From NCBI GenBank assembly GCA_009733575.1, contig ML769538.1, forward strand, positions 1 to 64,000: DNA of 64,000 nucleotides, in the 5' to 3' direction. The position numbers and the translations under genes were made by a program. Source of the DNA: Gymnopus androsaceus JB14 (taxonomy: Eukaryota; Basidiomycota; Agaricomycetes; Agaricales; Omphalotaceae). Below the pieces are notes generated by a model. That model worked only from the letters and a program-made list of their open reading frames with translations. It had not been told where the DNA came from and did not search any database. Of this stretch, positions 35,107 through 45,776 are shown piece after piece; the stretch's first letter is position 1; the number at the start of each line of letters is the position of its first letter.

Positions 35107-36696
35107 TCATGCCTCTGTGTAGCCTGGTGGTACCTCCAGAGTCTCTTCTCCACTCAATCGTAGGCCACTATCTGTATGAACAGTGAGCAATTGTGCCTGG
35201 AGCTGGTTCTGTTGGTTTAACTGTTCCTCTTGTGCTTGAGCTTGTGCCTGTGTTACCACAAGGCGCTGCTGAAGCTTCAAATTCATAGTGAGAAGGTTTT
35301 GTCTGTCCTTGCTATCATTATTGGCTTCAATTTGAGGTGGATCAATGCCATCTGTTAACACGCAACTTTTCAGGATTTATGCCAATTGAAATAAATGAAT
35401 CTATGGATCAGAAGCCCACCTGTGAGATTCTTTTTGGATGTTGCTAGCATTAACACAAGTTGATCAATTCGGCTGGGTAGAAGGTCTTGATAGGCAGAAG
35501 GAGTAGCCTGGGATGTAAATGGGAATGAAGCAAGCATTTCAAGTGCTCTTTTTTGCCTGGATCTTCTCCTGACCCATAAAACAATCATTGTCACTGTCAA
35601 CAGCATGATTGCTGTAATAGTACCCAAAACAGCTCCAATTATCACCCCAGACTTTGGATGTGCAGTGGAAGAGGTGGTGGAAGCAAGTGATTGTTGTTCA
35701 GCTATGGTAAGGGATGACACATAGAAATAGCTGATTTGGAATTGTGTAGCATCACTACTAGTAGTGGCATTCACATTAGTAGTTATCACTACTTTGTGTT
35801 CCTCGGCAGTAAGGTTGGAAGCTGTGAATAGAAGCTGATCCCACCCTGCCTCAGAGAGTTGCGCTGCATTGAATGGCACTGGCTCAAGGCCATCAACTTG
35901 ATATGTTGCATCTTGTGGTAATTCAGTTTTGATTCCATATAGAGAAAGGGATGTTCCTAAAATGCCTCAACAATAATCAAGCAGTGACACAAAGAACCGT
36001 ATTTACCATTGAAATTTATTGTCATATTAGCTTTAGGTTGGGACGTAGCTGGCGCACCTTCTCCATGACTCCAACCTGGCCCGAAGGATAGCATGCTGTA
36101 ATCTGTTGCAATGGCTACATCTGTATTTCCAGCCTGCAAAGTTTCTCCATTTAATACAGGATTGGCCAGGCTCTCGTATGTCATATAATCCAAGAACCAC
36201 TGACTTCCGGTTGAATTTGGGAAATATTTAATGCTGATTATAAGCTCATGCTCTCCTGAAGATGAGTGGATTGTGGAGTTGTCAGCATAGTTTCGACATG
36301 CAAGAATATTGTTGCTTGCAACACCCAGTGATGGTGCTTGTTTGAAAACTTCTGTCGGTGCACCATCAAGTGTGCACTCAACAGTACCAAACGGGGATTG
36401 ATCGATGGTAGATGAATTTTCAGGTATTATGGACCCGTATAACCCAAAATATGCAGAACCTGCTTCAAATTATAGAATAAAACTGGCACTGGATTTCTAG
36501 CACAAAACTCACCATTAAAACGAAAGCTAGCACTGGTATTGGAACTTGTAGCATGCAAAGTATTGTTGTATACTGGACCAGCCATGGTTTCGAAAAGTGC
36601 TGAAACATCTCCACCAGATACCGATGACCACAAGTCCTCCCCCGCATAATTGAACCTCGAGTCTGTATCGTCAACCATAAACCAAACAGTTGACAT
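35107..36696 (-). CDS. Single-pass membrane protein with two extracellular beta-sandwich-like repeats
   Basis: Four exons with phase-1 introns can be joined, starting MSTVWFMVDDTDSRFNY at 36696 and ending PPGYTEA-stop at 35107. Two extracellular units each contain an 'FNG...(L/F)YG' signature: FRFNG|SAYFGLYGS and INFNG|TSLSLYGI. An intron splits the Gly codon at the same place in both, which indicates internal duplication. A membrane helix SGVIIGAVLGTITAIMLLTV (about 35575-35640) is followed by RRRSRQKR. The cytoplasmic tail has a Gln-rich coiled coil (QAQAQAQEEQLNQQNQLQ). Similar two-domain proteins are very common in Agaricomycetes and have no assigned role. There is no obvious signal peptide in the chosen start, so an upstream exon is possible. 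It probably acts as a cell-surface receptor-like or adhesin-like protein. Confidence 0.72.
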
Positions 36697-37036
36697 TTTC
36701 GAACACGGCTAAAATTTTTCCTCGGATATAAGGGAGTGGAAGCCAAGTAGAGTTTAAACGTTGGCTTCAGCAGGTGAGGCGAGAAAGAGTACGCAAGCAT
36801 TATAAGTAAGCATCATGTGTGGGAAAAGTCACCATGGTTCTGATAATCTGCCATTTATTTTCAATCATGAACATCCACTTTGCAGCGCATTGAGCTCCAT
36901 CATGATCACCTAGGAAACATTGCCAAAGATGATCATTTATCATGAACGCAGCCTTGATCTTTATGGCTGTGATGGTGTCTTTCGAAGAAACCTCAGAAGC
37001 TCTTCTGAAGACTGAAAGCTGGAGAAATAGCAGCAA

Positions 37037-37409
37037 AGCTGCAGGCGTTGTGGTTAAATGCCAATACAGTTGAAGGTTTACTATGTCCCGGGGGTATAAA
37101 GCTATTCACAAGAGAAAGAGAGATTAAGGCAAGCCCGGAACCTGAATGATCGGTATAGAGACTGGTAGAGTCTGATAGATCCTATTGGGCCAAACTTGGC
37201 AACAATCACCGCGATTAGATCCAATTCAGAAGAGGTAGATATATTCTGCACCGACGGCATAATGGTGGCAATCGACGGCAGTAAAAAAACTCTAGTATTG
37301 AATTCCAGTGCAGCTTGATGGCTCTCAAACTACATATACTACGACATCATCACGAGGGGTTGATACAATAGGAAAAGACAAAAACTACCTCGGCATCGTA
37401 AAAAGCTCC
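37037..37409. other. Gene-free stretch
   Basis: No supported coding region. A minus-strand open frame at 36800-37036 just left of it is unrecognised and is not called. Confidence 0.3.
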
Positions 37410-37604
37410 GTATTGATTGACCGGCTTGACCAGCTTGCCCGGTTGTCCACAAGTTGCGTTACTGTATGTACTACAAAATGTATAGTGTATATATAGTTTT
37501 GTACATGGTAACCGGGTTGCGAGATAAATTGCGGCTTGTCAATTGACCTGCTTTTTGGGGTTGAACAAGCCGAAACAAGCTGAAACAAGCCGGTCAATCA
37601 ATAC
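37410..37604. mobile_element. Short MITE, 195 bp
   Basis: GTATTGATTGACCGGCTTG at 37410 is mirrored by CAAGCCGGTCAATCAATAC ending at 37604. The internal CAAGC/GCTTG words repeat. Target duplication not identified. Confidence 0.6.
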
Positions 37605-38515
37605 CCGGCTAGTTACGATGCGTACCTCGTCTTAAGTACAAGGCTGTACTTTCAAGGCTCCTCCCGTCCGCCTGAGCTTGTGCTAATATCGTACAGAGGA
37701 ATCACCTATTAGTATTACAGGCTTGATACAATCTGAAACCAAATAGAAGCACTGAGAAACCGTAGATTGGGAGCACTCTTACCATTGCAGTATACAGCCT
37801 TGTATGTGGCTGGATCCTCTGATAAGAAACGAGCGCGGCATCTTGCGTGTTAGATGCGAGAGGGGCGCACGGAAGGAAGAAGGATTGTTTCGTTATTCAA
37901 CAGATATCAAGCATAGGATTACCATCTGTGGATTGTCTCCTGCGACACACGGCAAAGGAAATTGGTGATAATGACGGTGGAAGATATGCAAAGATATGCA
38001 AGCACTCTGCAGACTTTCTGTTAGACGGACGTATCGATGTATGATTGCGCGACTCATATCGATAGAACGATAATATTTCACCGACCCAACCCCGGAAAAC
38101 ATGCCCTGCTGTGAGAACATGCATTAGCTTTGGTGATAGGAGGGACGCACCTAACACAGGCCCGAGCCCAGAAATGCTGCCTGTTATCGCTGTCCAGCCC
38201 TACACCAAGACCGATGGATGAAAGTAAACATACCTGTGACGTTCTGAAGCTTTGTTCGAGTGCGATGCGGTTGAATTGCGGAAGGAATGAATTCCTTTGG
38301 GCTGGGCTGTTCCCAATCCCAATCTCAATACCAATGGCCAGGGATGCTGCAAGCCCAAAAGTCGAAATTGTAAGCCCTGCATGGAGATGATGGAGATGGA
38401 AACTTCCTGAGGGCTTGTTCAACTTATGAATCTCTCCTTTCATACCAATACAAGAGACAGCGGTGCAGCACTGCAGATAGTTTGTTACAAACCACATGAA
38501 CTCGGCACACCCATT
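37605..38515. other. Gene-free stretch
   Basis: Several overlapping open frames exist on both strands (for example 38078-38518 minus) but none shows a domain, splice pattern or composition that I can support. Confidence 0.3.
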
Positions 38516-39247
38516 CATCAGCAGAACCTGGGTGAACGCTACAGCAACTATAGCAGCTTATAGCAATCCATAGCAGCCACAGCACTGTACAGTGCTGTGG
38601 AATGCTATGAGGTCCTATGAGGTCCTGTAAGATGCTGTAGGTTGACCGTTGCTTGAGCATTCTGACACCTGTCATTTCCAGCTGATGGATACGGCAATGG
38701 GGACCTTGGATGCTATTTAATCAACGGTTTTGAGTCTTGACGAGTTCGACATCTTTTCCTCCCCCCACTAAGCTCAACTTGACTCAGACTGTAAGTTCTG
38801 CTCTCTGCAATTTTTTTTTGACTCGGAGGCTCTAATTATATGTCTGGTGACATTTTTTAGTGTCATTCGATGACATGGTAGGAGTCAAAGTTAATTAGCC
38901 TCATATACAATTTTATGCTACTTGTGGACCTGGTGGATGAGTTGAGTATGTATGTTGTAGTATTAGTAGTGTTTAGAACCACCAATAAAATGATTATATA
39001 AATATTTCGCTAGTATTTCGCTCTCGCGAGCCAGGGAAACAATTCGTAAGGATAATATATTTGGTATTGAATCAGTATTGAATAGAACCCTGATCGCGGC
39101 GTTCCCGCGAAGTCCACAGCGATCCACAGCAACCCATAGCATCCCACAGTTCTGTACAGAGGGGTACCTTGCTATGGGTCCTATAAGTGCTGTGGGTTCT
39201 GTACAGAGCTGTACAGCTCTGTACAGAACACCCAGGTTTTGCTGATG
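38516..39247. mobile_element. CATCAGCAAAACC-family TIR element, complete (copy C, 732 bp)
   Basis: It begins CATCAGCAGAACCTGGGTG and ends CACCCAGGTTTTGCTGATG. Both ends carry arrays of short CATAGCA/CACAGCA/GTACAG words. The interior has a CTATTTAA box and a GTAAGT donor-like site. The right half is homologous, in reverse, to 57537-57720 of the nested element D, which gives the family its unit length. A target duplication is not evident. Confidence 0.75.
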
Positions 39248-39375
39248 TTGCATCAGCCGCAGTCTGCAGAGGCCAATATCACAAGAAATTCAATGCCCGA
39301 TTCCTTTTACATTAACAAATTTGCTGACCATCATGCACACGAAATAGCATTCTAGTCATAGTAGCAGTAGAAGTT

Positions 39376-39885
39376 TTAGTACAAAATATAATGACTGTTT
39401 TTTATGCGCATCAGTACACCAATCTGCTTGACACAAGCTTTGAGATGTGCTTCCAACTTTGGCTTTGGGGCTTTGAAAAGCACAGCTTTCAAAGCACCTC
39501 TCAAGCTCAAAGCAACTTGACGTTTTGCTGATGAAGGAGAAGTAGAGGGATGCTGGATCAGCTGCAAAGATATCACTATGAGAAGCTCAGATGAATCTGA
39601 ATCATTGTCCTGACTCGGAGGCTGGAATAGACCGCCAGTGCAGTTTTGGCAAAACTTTTCATTATTACTGACAAGATTACTAATCTTATTTACAACCAAG
39701 CATGATTTTACTTCAAAGCTCCACTGCAGCACAGTTGCTTGTAATTTCTCTGCATCTGGAGCTTGCACCAATGCTATGTAGTGTTGGATAGTGTCGGCTA
39801 GTGCCCTAGCTTGGCTAGCGACCTCGACTCTATCTAGTGCTGCATAGTACATTACGGAAGCCAATATCATGCCCTTTTGGGCCAT
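39376..39885 (-). CDS. Hypothetical protein, 169 residues
   Basis: One uninterrupted frame from ATG 39885 (MAQKGMILASVMYYAALDRV) to TAA 39376. The sequence is mostly helical in character (QARALADTIQHYIALVQAPD), with a possible CxxC at FCQNCTGG and an acidic patch DNDSDSSE. No membrane helix or signal peptide is clear. A TATATAAG box lies about 325 bp upstream on the minus strand near 40208. I do not recognise the family. It lies between transposon pieces, so it may be a captured or transposon-derived gene, but its frame is intact, unlike its neighbours. Confidence 0.45.
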   Translation of the reverse strand: MAQKGMILASVMYYAALDRVEVASQARALADTIQHYIALVQAPDAEKLQATVLQWSFEVKSCLVVNKISNLVSNNEKFCQNCTGGLFQPPSQDNDSDSSELLIVISLQLIQHPSTSPSSAKRQVALSLRGALKAVLFKAPKPKLEAHLKACVKQIGVLMRIKNSHYILY

Positions 39886-41089
39886 AAATCCGAATCATTT
39901 GATCTATAGATTGGTATCACCACTGAAAAGTTACCGCTTTCATTCCTTTCTTTGCAGGGATTTTATTTTATTTTTACATGCCTTCAGGTAGGATTTGGAT
40001 GATACAACAAGGCAAAACAATCAAATTTATTGCTACTGGTAAGTAAGTAATACTAATAGTAAGTAATATAACAATGAGTAAAATGCTAAGGTATTCATGA
40101 ACTTGAAAGGGATTGGAGAGTGACTTGGAGGATGAATGTAAGGACTTATTATCATACACAAGAGTTGAAGGAAAAGATGCGGGAGCACAGAACCAACTCC
40201 GCAACACTTATATATGGGACTTAGGAGTTTTCTTTTTTTCAGGCAGGAACAGGATGCCAAAATTTATAACAATATTCAATGTCAACAAAAATCCGCAATA
40301 ACCGTGGCATATGTCAAACTTGCATCCAGATTCGATGTGCGATTCTGTCAATAAGGGTCTGATAATTATCTTACTTTACTAGGCGACACTACAGCTGCCA
40401 GCACTATGCGGTACTATGTAGTGGAGTCTTTACTATACAACAGAAAGCCGGTTCCAGATGTGCCTGGAGATGACATTATTCTGTTTGTAAATAAGATCAG
40501 TAAGGAGCATCTTGCCAAAAATATGCTACAATTTGATAAAAGCAATCATTAGTATTTCTGCAGCTTGGATGCTAACTGGCTCATAGCTGGCTTAACACCA
40601 TGTCCATGTCCTCATGGTTCACAGTCACCGTGACACAGAACGGTGCCCGTCCCGTACTACCCCCAGCAAGCTTCCAAAATGGTACAGTTGATAGCACAGT
40701 GATACCCATTTTGATCCATGCCGTGTTGACCGTCACGGTTGTGGAACAGTACCCTGATAAGTGTTCCACTTGCGATCACTGCCCAGTTGTCTTCACTGCC
40801 ATTTCCGCCACCAAATGCAGTGAAGCCGCTGCCTCCTGGACACCTCTAACCCTGAAGCTTGAAAGCAGGTTGATGTCAGTTGAGTATATCATCTACTACA
40901 GCTACTCTACTGTCTCATATTACTGTTCCATAATTCTGCATGGCTTATGGTTTGAATTAACAAGAACTGGTATACTCATCATAAACAATTTCCCATTCTG
41001 TATCTCTTTGCTTTTGATGTTCTGTGTATACCTGGTGAGTGAACTTATTATATAGATATTGTGTTACTTCAATAAAGTCTTGTTTCTAG

Positions 41090-41247
41090 GGTCTGCAGTT
41101 GCATTAGAACAAGTTTTCTCTGGTGGAAGAGAGACAATATCTTTACATAGGGTTATTTTGAAGGCAGATACCATTCAGACACTTATGGTACTGAAGGCTT
41201 GTCTCAGGCTTGAAAGAGCTGCTATTAACAAGGTCATTGGAGATTAG
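41090..41247 (+). pseudogene. hAT transposase remnant (hATC domain only)
   Basis: After an acceptor TTTCTAG the translation reads SAVALEQVFSGGRETISL and then LMVLKACLRLERAAIN-KVIGD-stop. This matches the hATC dimerisation signature (A-E-xxFS-GG). The upstream catalytic parts are missing or unrecognisable in 40380-41090, where GDTTAASTMRYYVVESLLYN is the only protein-like piece. Confidence 0.6.
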
Positions 41248-41818
41248 GTAGATTAAATACTTGTTACTACTTAACTACAAAAACAAAATTCATATACCAT
41301 CAACTGTTATGGTACAGGTACCATACTGTACCATCCCATGTCAATGCCTCAAGCTATTATAGAATGGGACAGTCATGGTCATACCATTGCTGACATGGAC
41401 CATAAATTTCACAGCCATGACCATGAACAGTACTGTGGTAAGTCCTAGGCTTAAAGTTGATTTTCAACCAGCTGAGCCAAAGCTTGAGCCAGCTATAACA
41501 GCTTCAAGCAAACCAAAATTGCCTTGGGAACATGCAACACAATAGAGCATATTAGCTATACATTGTAAACTCTGATGCACAGGCACAACACTGTTTAATT
41601 ATGTTTAATTGATATTTAAAATGACATAATTTCTTGTCAACCATATTTTGCCTCTGTGGGCATTGTATGACAGTGCAGATATAATCATATAAATACTCAC
41701 AATGCATCCTATTGCTGTCCTCAGGCTATTTTGTGAAACCCCCTCTAGCCAGCTACCAGTTACTAGTAGCCAGTGGTTGCCTTACACAAAAACAGGGTTG
41801 GACATCAGCAAAACCTGG

Positions 41819-42107
41819 TTTTGCACAGCATATAAGCTAGGAGGCACAGTGGCTAGCACTCATCAAGTGGTTAAGCTTGTAGATCAGATAGAGAGAGGTA
41901 GAAGACTAGTAGAAGTCATTATCATTTAGCAGTACTACTGGAGTCCTTATATACTGTAGTACTGTATTCATTACATATATGGTAGTATCCTTTTAGTATG
42001 TTCTATGTGCATAACCTATGATGTTGTCCATAAAGCTACTTACTAAGATACTACTGAGGCTGAGTAAGTCTACTGCAGTGATGACTGATATCATCATTCA
42101 TTCAACA
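41819..42107 (-). repeat. 3' LTR of the Copia element
   Basis: 289 bp, homologous to 57214-57531. It differs by several substitutions and lacks a 29-bp segment near the TGTTG end, where the other LTR has a short duplication (ATGACTGATA...). Confidence 0.85.
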
Positions 42108-42120
42108 CTCCCTCTCACTG
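42108..42120 (-). promoter_or_regulatory. Polypurine tract of the Copia element
   Basis: Read on the minus strand, CAGTGAGAGGGAG directly precedes the TGTTG start of the 3' LTR, which is where second-strand synthesis is primed. Confidence 0.65.
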
Positions 42121-42637
42121 AGGTTGTGGAGGTAGAATTCCTCATGTGCTTAAGAAAGGACATGAATCTCTCCTGAGATCCAGTCTCTTGTGAATTTACA
42201 GCATCTCCTCCATTGGTGCTGAATCCTGCTCCTTCCAGTGGCATAAATGCTGCTTCTGCTCTCATCCCTGAAAATCTAGTTTCAGAATTGTTGTCATCTC
42301 AGGGTGAAGAGGCTGGAATTCTGCATAAGTAGCTTTTATTGTCTGGAATTTTTTACTTGATGTACTAATTAAATGTTTACAGTGTCTCCTCTGTTGGCAC
42401 TGAATCCTGCTCCTTCCAGTGGTGTAAATGCTGCTTCTGCTCCAATCCCTGCTGCTCCTGTTCCTTGTAAGTTATTTAGTAAATCATATTTACCAGTGGT
42501 ACTGATTATCTATGGATCATTAGCTCTGCATTATTTTGATAGGCATGTTGGTGTGCTTTTTACCAATGTTGGCTTATATGTTACAACACCAAACATGGAT
42601 GTTGTCCATGTGCCAATCACCCACTGTGAGACTCATA

Positions 42638-44210
42638 TAGTCATGGGCAAGAATCATGAATCATCAAGGATACTCTAGTCATAATCCTTGAAAATGATTC
42701 TAGGATAGAGTCATACTACAAAAAAAAGGATCATGACTCTACTCTGGAGTAGAGTTAGAATCACCTGGTTTGGGACCTAGAATACTCTAGCAAGGATACT
42801 CTTAAATACTTGCTATGTGTTGTATATGATATATTGTGTGAAATGCATCTGAAACATCAATATTGCTACTGCTGAGGGTTGTATACTAATATTTAATACA
42901 TCTAATAGAACACTTATTGGGTTATTCAATGTTCACTCTAGAGTATCCTTGGGTTGATTGACTCTTGACTCTAGGTGATCCTATCCTAGAGTCACTTGTA
43001 CTTATTGCCGTTTTCAAAAAGGTTTGCACGCGTCAAATTTTCACGTGAGAAAGATATATGTTCGATTTTTGCGCGTTCAGTGATGTTCCGACTGTTTTCG
43101 GTTGTAACTCATTCAGTTCTCAACAAAGCCATGAAAAGCTTTTTATTTTCTGGATAAATGACATGTTCTGCAGACACGACGTAGGAAAATTGGGCTCTCC
43201 AGTGATTAAAACATGTGGTTCTTGCATTCAACAGTATTGCAACTGTTTTGGTTGAACCTCGCTCAATTCAGCACCAGGAATGAGAATCTTTATATTTCTG
43301 AATCTCCTGGCTCCTACTGCATATTCTTCAGGTGCAGCACATAAAATTGTGCTGAAAATACATGGATAAAATGATTTCGTCGAAGTTTCTAACCAATGAC
43401 CGGCGACAGTCCTCTTTGGCTTTCGAGCAAGACTTTCTTGTACATCTCAAAAACACTGCAAATCAGTGCTAGGTCAATGAGGTTGTGTTTGGATGAATGT
43501 AAGAGCAGCTGGGTCCAATCATTGTTGCGGGTTGGTCTGGGCAGAAGTTGATGATTGCTGCAAAAGTTATCTTGCATTATTGCACAATTGAAATGAAATT
43601 ATTGGATTTGGATGTCAGCAGCTGGATCTAATGAGAACAGGATTATGTTAGGTTTCATTCCAGGACATAAAGACTCGCAGAACACACCAATATCTGTGTC
43701 TGCTCAATTGACCCAAATTCAACATTCAAAAATCCCAACTTTGACACAGATAATTTCCCAATTTCAACCATTCTAATGCTTTTCTACAGTCCCAGATACT
43801 ATTCCAAGGCAGCAGTATCCTTCTTTTCAGTGTTAGAGATGATGGATGTCTAAAACTTGGCTAAAACCAGCTGGAACTTGCGATTGATCTCATGCACAAA
43901 TAGCACGCTACGTTCTTCCATTTTTATAGCCTTGTGTCTGCAGAATAAGCTGTAGATTCAGGGGAAAAAAGGCTTTTTGCGATTGAAGAAGATTTGGGCT
44001 AGTTATGAATGAAAACAGTCGGAACATTGCTGAACACGCAAAAATCGAACATAATCTTTCCCACATGAAAATTTGACGCGCGCAAACCTTTTTGAAAACG
44101 GCAATAAGTGATTCTACTCATGGCTAGAGTTAAGATCATGGGTTTTGGAGTGAGAGTATCCTAACAAAGAGTCAAGAGTCAGATAGAGTCATGATTCTTG
44201 CCCATGACTA
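42638..44210. mobile_element. Non-autonomous hAT element, 1,573 bp
   Basis: The terminal repeat TAGTCATGGGCAAGAATCAT at 42638 has its complement ending at 44210. Identical 8-bp flanks GACTCATA lie at 42630-42637 and 44211-44218. It has no transposase. The interior holds a second, TA-flanked element (43005-44104); without it about 470 bp remain, with many GAGTC/GACTC words. Confidence 0.92.
43005..44104. mobile_element. TA-flanked element with long inverted repeats, 1,100 bp
   Basis: TTGCCGTTTTCAAAAAGG at 43005 and its complement ending at 44104 begin inverted repeats of about 95 bp. TA lies on both sides (43003-43004 and 44105-44106), the Tc1/mariner target. The interior shows no transposase that I can recognise. 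It is nested inside the 1,573-bp hAT element. Confidence 0.85.
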
Positions 44211-45776
44211 GACTCATATGAGGTGACTAAATCATTTTGCAAAGGATGATTTGTTGTACTGGCCCCAGCTATTTCACAGTGTAGTTGCACATCTTGCTGT
44301 CATCCCTTGCCCAAGCAACTCTCCAGAACATCCTTTTTGTTGGGCCTGGTATCACCCAAGGCCTGCTGACTTTGAAATGGTCAACTTTCCAGGCCTTACA
44401 GGCATGGTCCATCTTGCACCATCTCTCCTGTTGGAAATTACCTCAATGTGCAACATATTTTTTTGAGACAATGGTGAAGTTACCTCAGGAGCATTTGTAT
44501 GATGGCTTCATGACTCAGGGTTGCAACCAGCTTCAGAAATATGTTGAACATTTGTCAGAACCTGGAGCATGCAACATTGTTTCTTTGCAGCTTGCCTGCC
44601 TGCAGCACATCTTCCTAGAGACTTACGCTCATTCTCAATGGTTAGAAACATGGGCTCCACATCTTAGGGATGTAGACAATACTTTTGAGCTAGATGTTCA
44701 TATCATGGGTGCATTTACAGGGGACCTCAATGCAGTGGCAGATCTATTTTGAGTGGGCATACCTGTTTGGCTTGTCCATTGTCTGGAGCATTGATTATTG
44801 ACAAGGATACTCAGGTTTGTAGCTTCTCTTGATGAGCAATCCTGGAATTATACCCTTCCTCTTCATGATTCAGAGGAGCCTCTTGATGTCACTCATGAAG
44901 ATCCTCCTCATGCACTCATCTACAGTGGGCTCCCTGGTACCTACACTCATTATGCTCGCATGAGTATTTTTGTCCAGCAACAGTTCGCTTCATCACTTGT
45001 TGGGATGTTTGGAACTCAGGAAGCCATTACTCTCAGTACATCCTGAATGGGCCCAAGTTCCACAGTGTCTTCTGTACCTTCTGGTTGTTCTGTAGATTGA
45101 GCTCCTACTACCCAGCAGATGAATTTGCTGGATGTTATGAGTCGGGAATGGGTATCACCTGTGCAGGAGTCAAAAAAAAACAAAAAACAGGTATGTACCT
45201 ATTACTTTACTTTACATTGTTGATTAGTCTAATATATATTAGGCTTGCCTCAGGGTCCTGTACATGAAGAGTACAACTGTTTTGTTGCAGTGACTCATGA
45301 GAGCTTTCCTCCCTGCCTATATCTGTGGGATGAAGCCAGTCACAGGCTTGCAGAGCTACAGCGCTTTACAGGGCCCTCTCTCCTTGACCATTACCTTCCA
45401 GATCCCTCCCTCTTTGTCAATCCCAGTGGTGCACTCAAGCCAGCACTAGTCTTGTCATAGCTATGTATTCATCCTATCCTAAAGATGAGCACAAGTCCAG
45501 GTCCCGGTAAACCGGGACCTGCACTGCAGGTAACCGGAGGCTTCAATCAGCAACCTGCAACTGGGATCTAACCTGTGGGAAACAGGTCAGGTATGACCGG
45601 GACCTGCAACAGGTAAACCGGCCGGTACCTGCACTCCCAGTCAATGCAGGTACCTGCAAGTATACCGGCTGGCACCTGCAACAACTTACGAAAAATTACT
45701 CCTTTGACAAACTTACAACAAACTTACTAACAAAATAACATAAATAGTTCTATTGAAAGATATCGCAAGTTATACC

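Larger units (their letters stand above)
42202..45478 (+). pseudogene. Orphan gene family, copy 1 (truncated, interrupted)
   Basis: Aligned with copy 2 at 49296-52132. Two near-identical exons with NPAPSSGxNAASA start at about 42202 and 42383. An exon with VGLYVTTPNMDVVHVPITHC runs to 42637, where a hAT MITE (42638-44210) interrupts it. It resumes with AKDDLLYWPQLFHSVVAHLA, VIPCPSNSPEHPFCWAWYHP and LACLQHIFLETYAHSQWLE. A later exon has CFVAVTHESFPPCLYLWDEA and LAELQRFTGPSLLDHYLPDP. Several stops and shifts are present (for example TGA just after the MITE). It ends at 45478, where the left terminal repeat of hAT-3 begins. Copy 2 continues for a further 240 residues or so beyond this point, so this copy was cut by hAT-3. 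Family function unknown. Confidence 0.65.

Noticed and set aside
37410..37604. Assignment of the 195-bp MITE to a superfamily
   Set aside because: Terminal repeats are clear but no target duplication of any length could be found.
38078..38518. Minus-strand 146-codon open frame
   Set aside because: It overlaps other open frames on both strands, has odd composition and no recognisable feature.
41819..42107. Two independent solo LTRs at 41819 and 57214
   Set aside because: The 5-bp CCTGG is found left of one and right of the other, and the outer sequences join to give the ends of one known TIR element.
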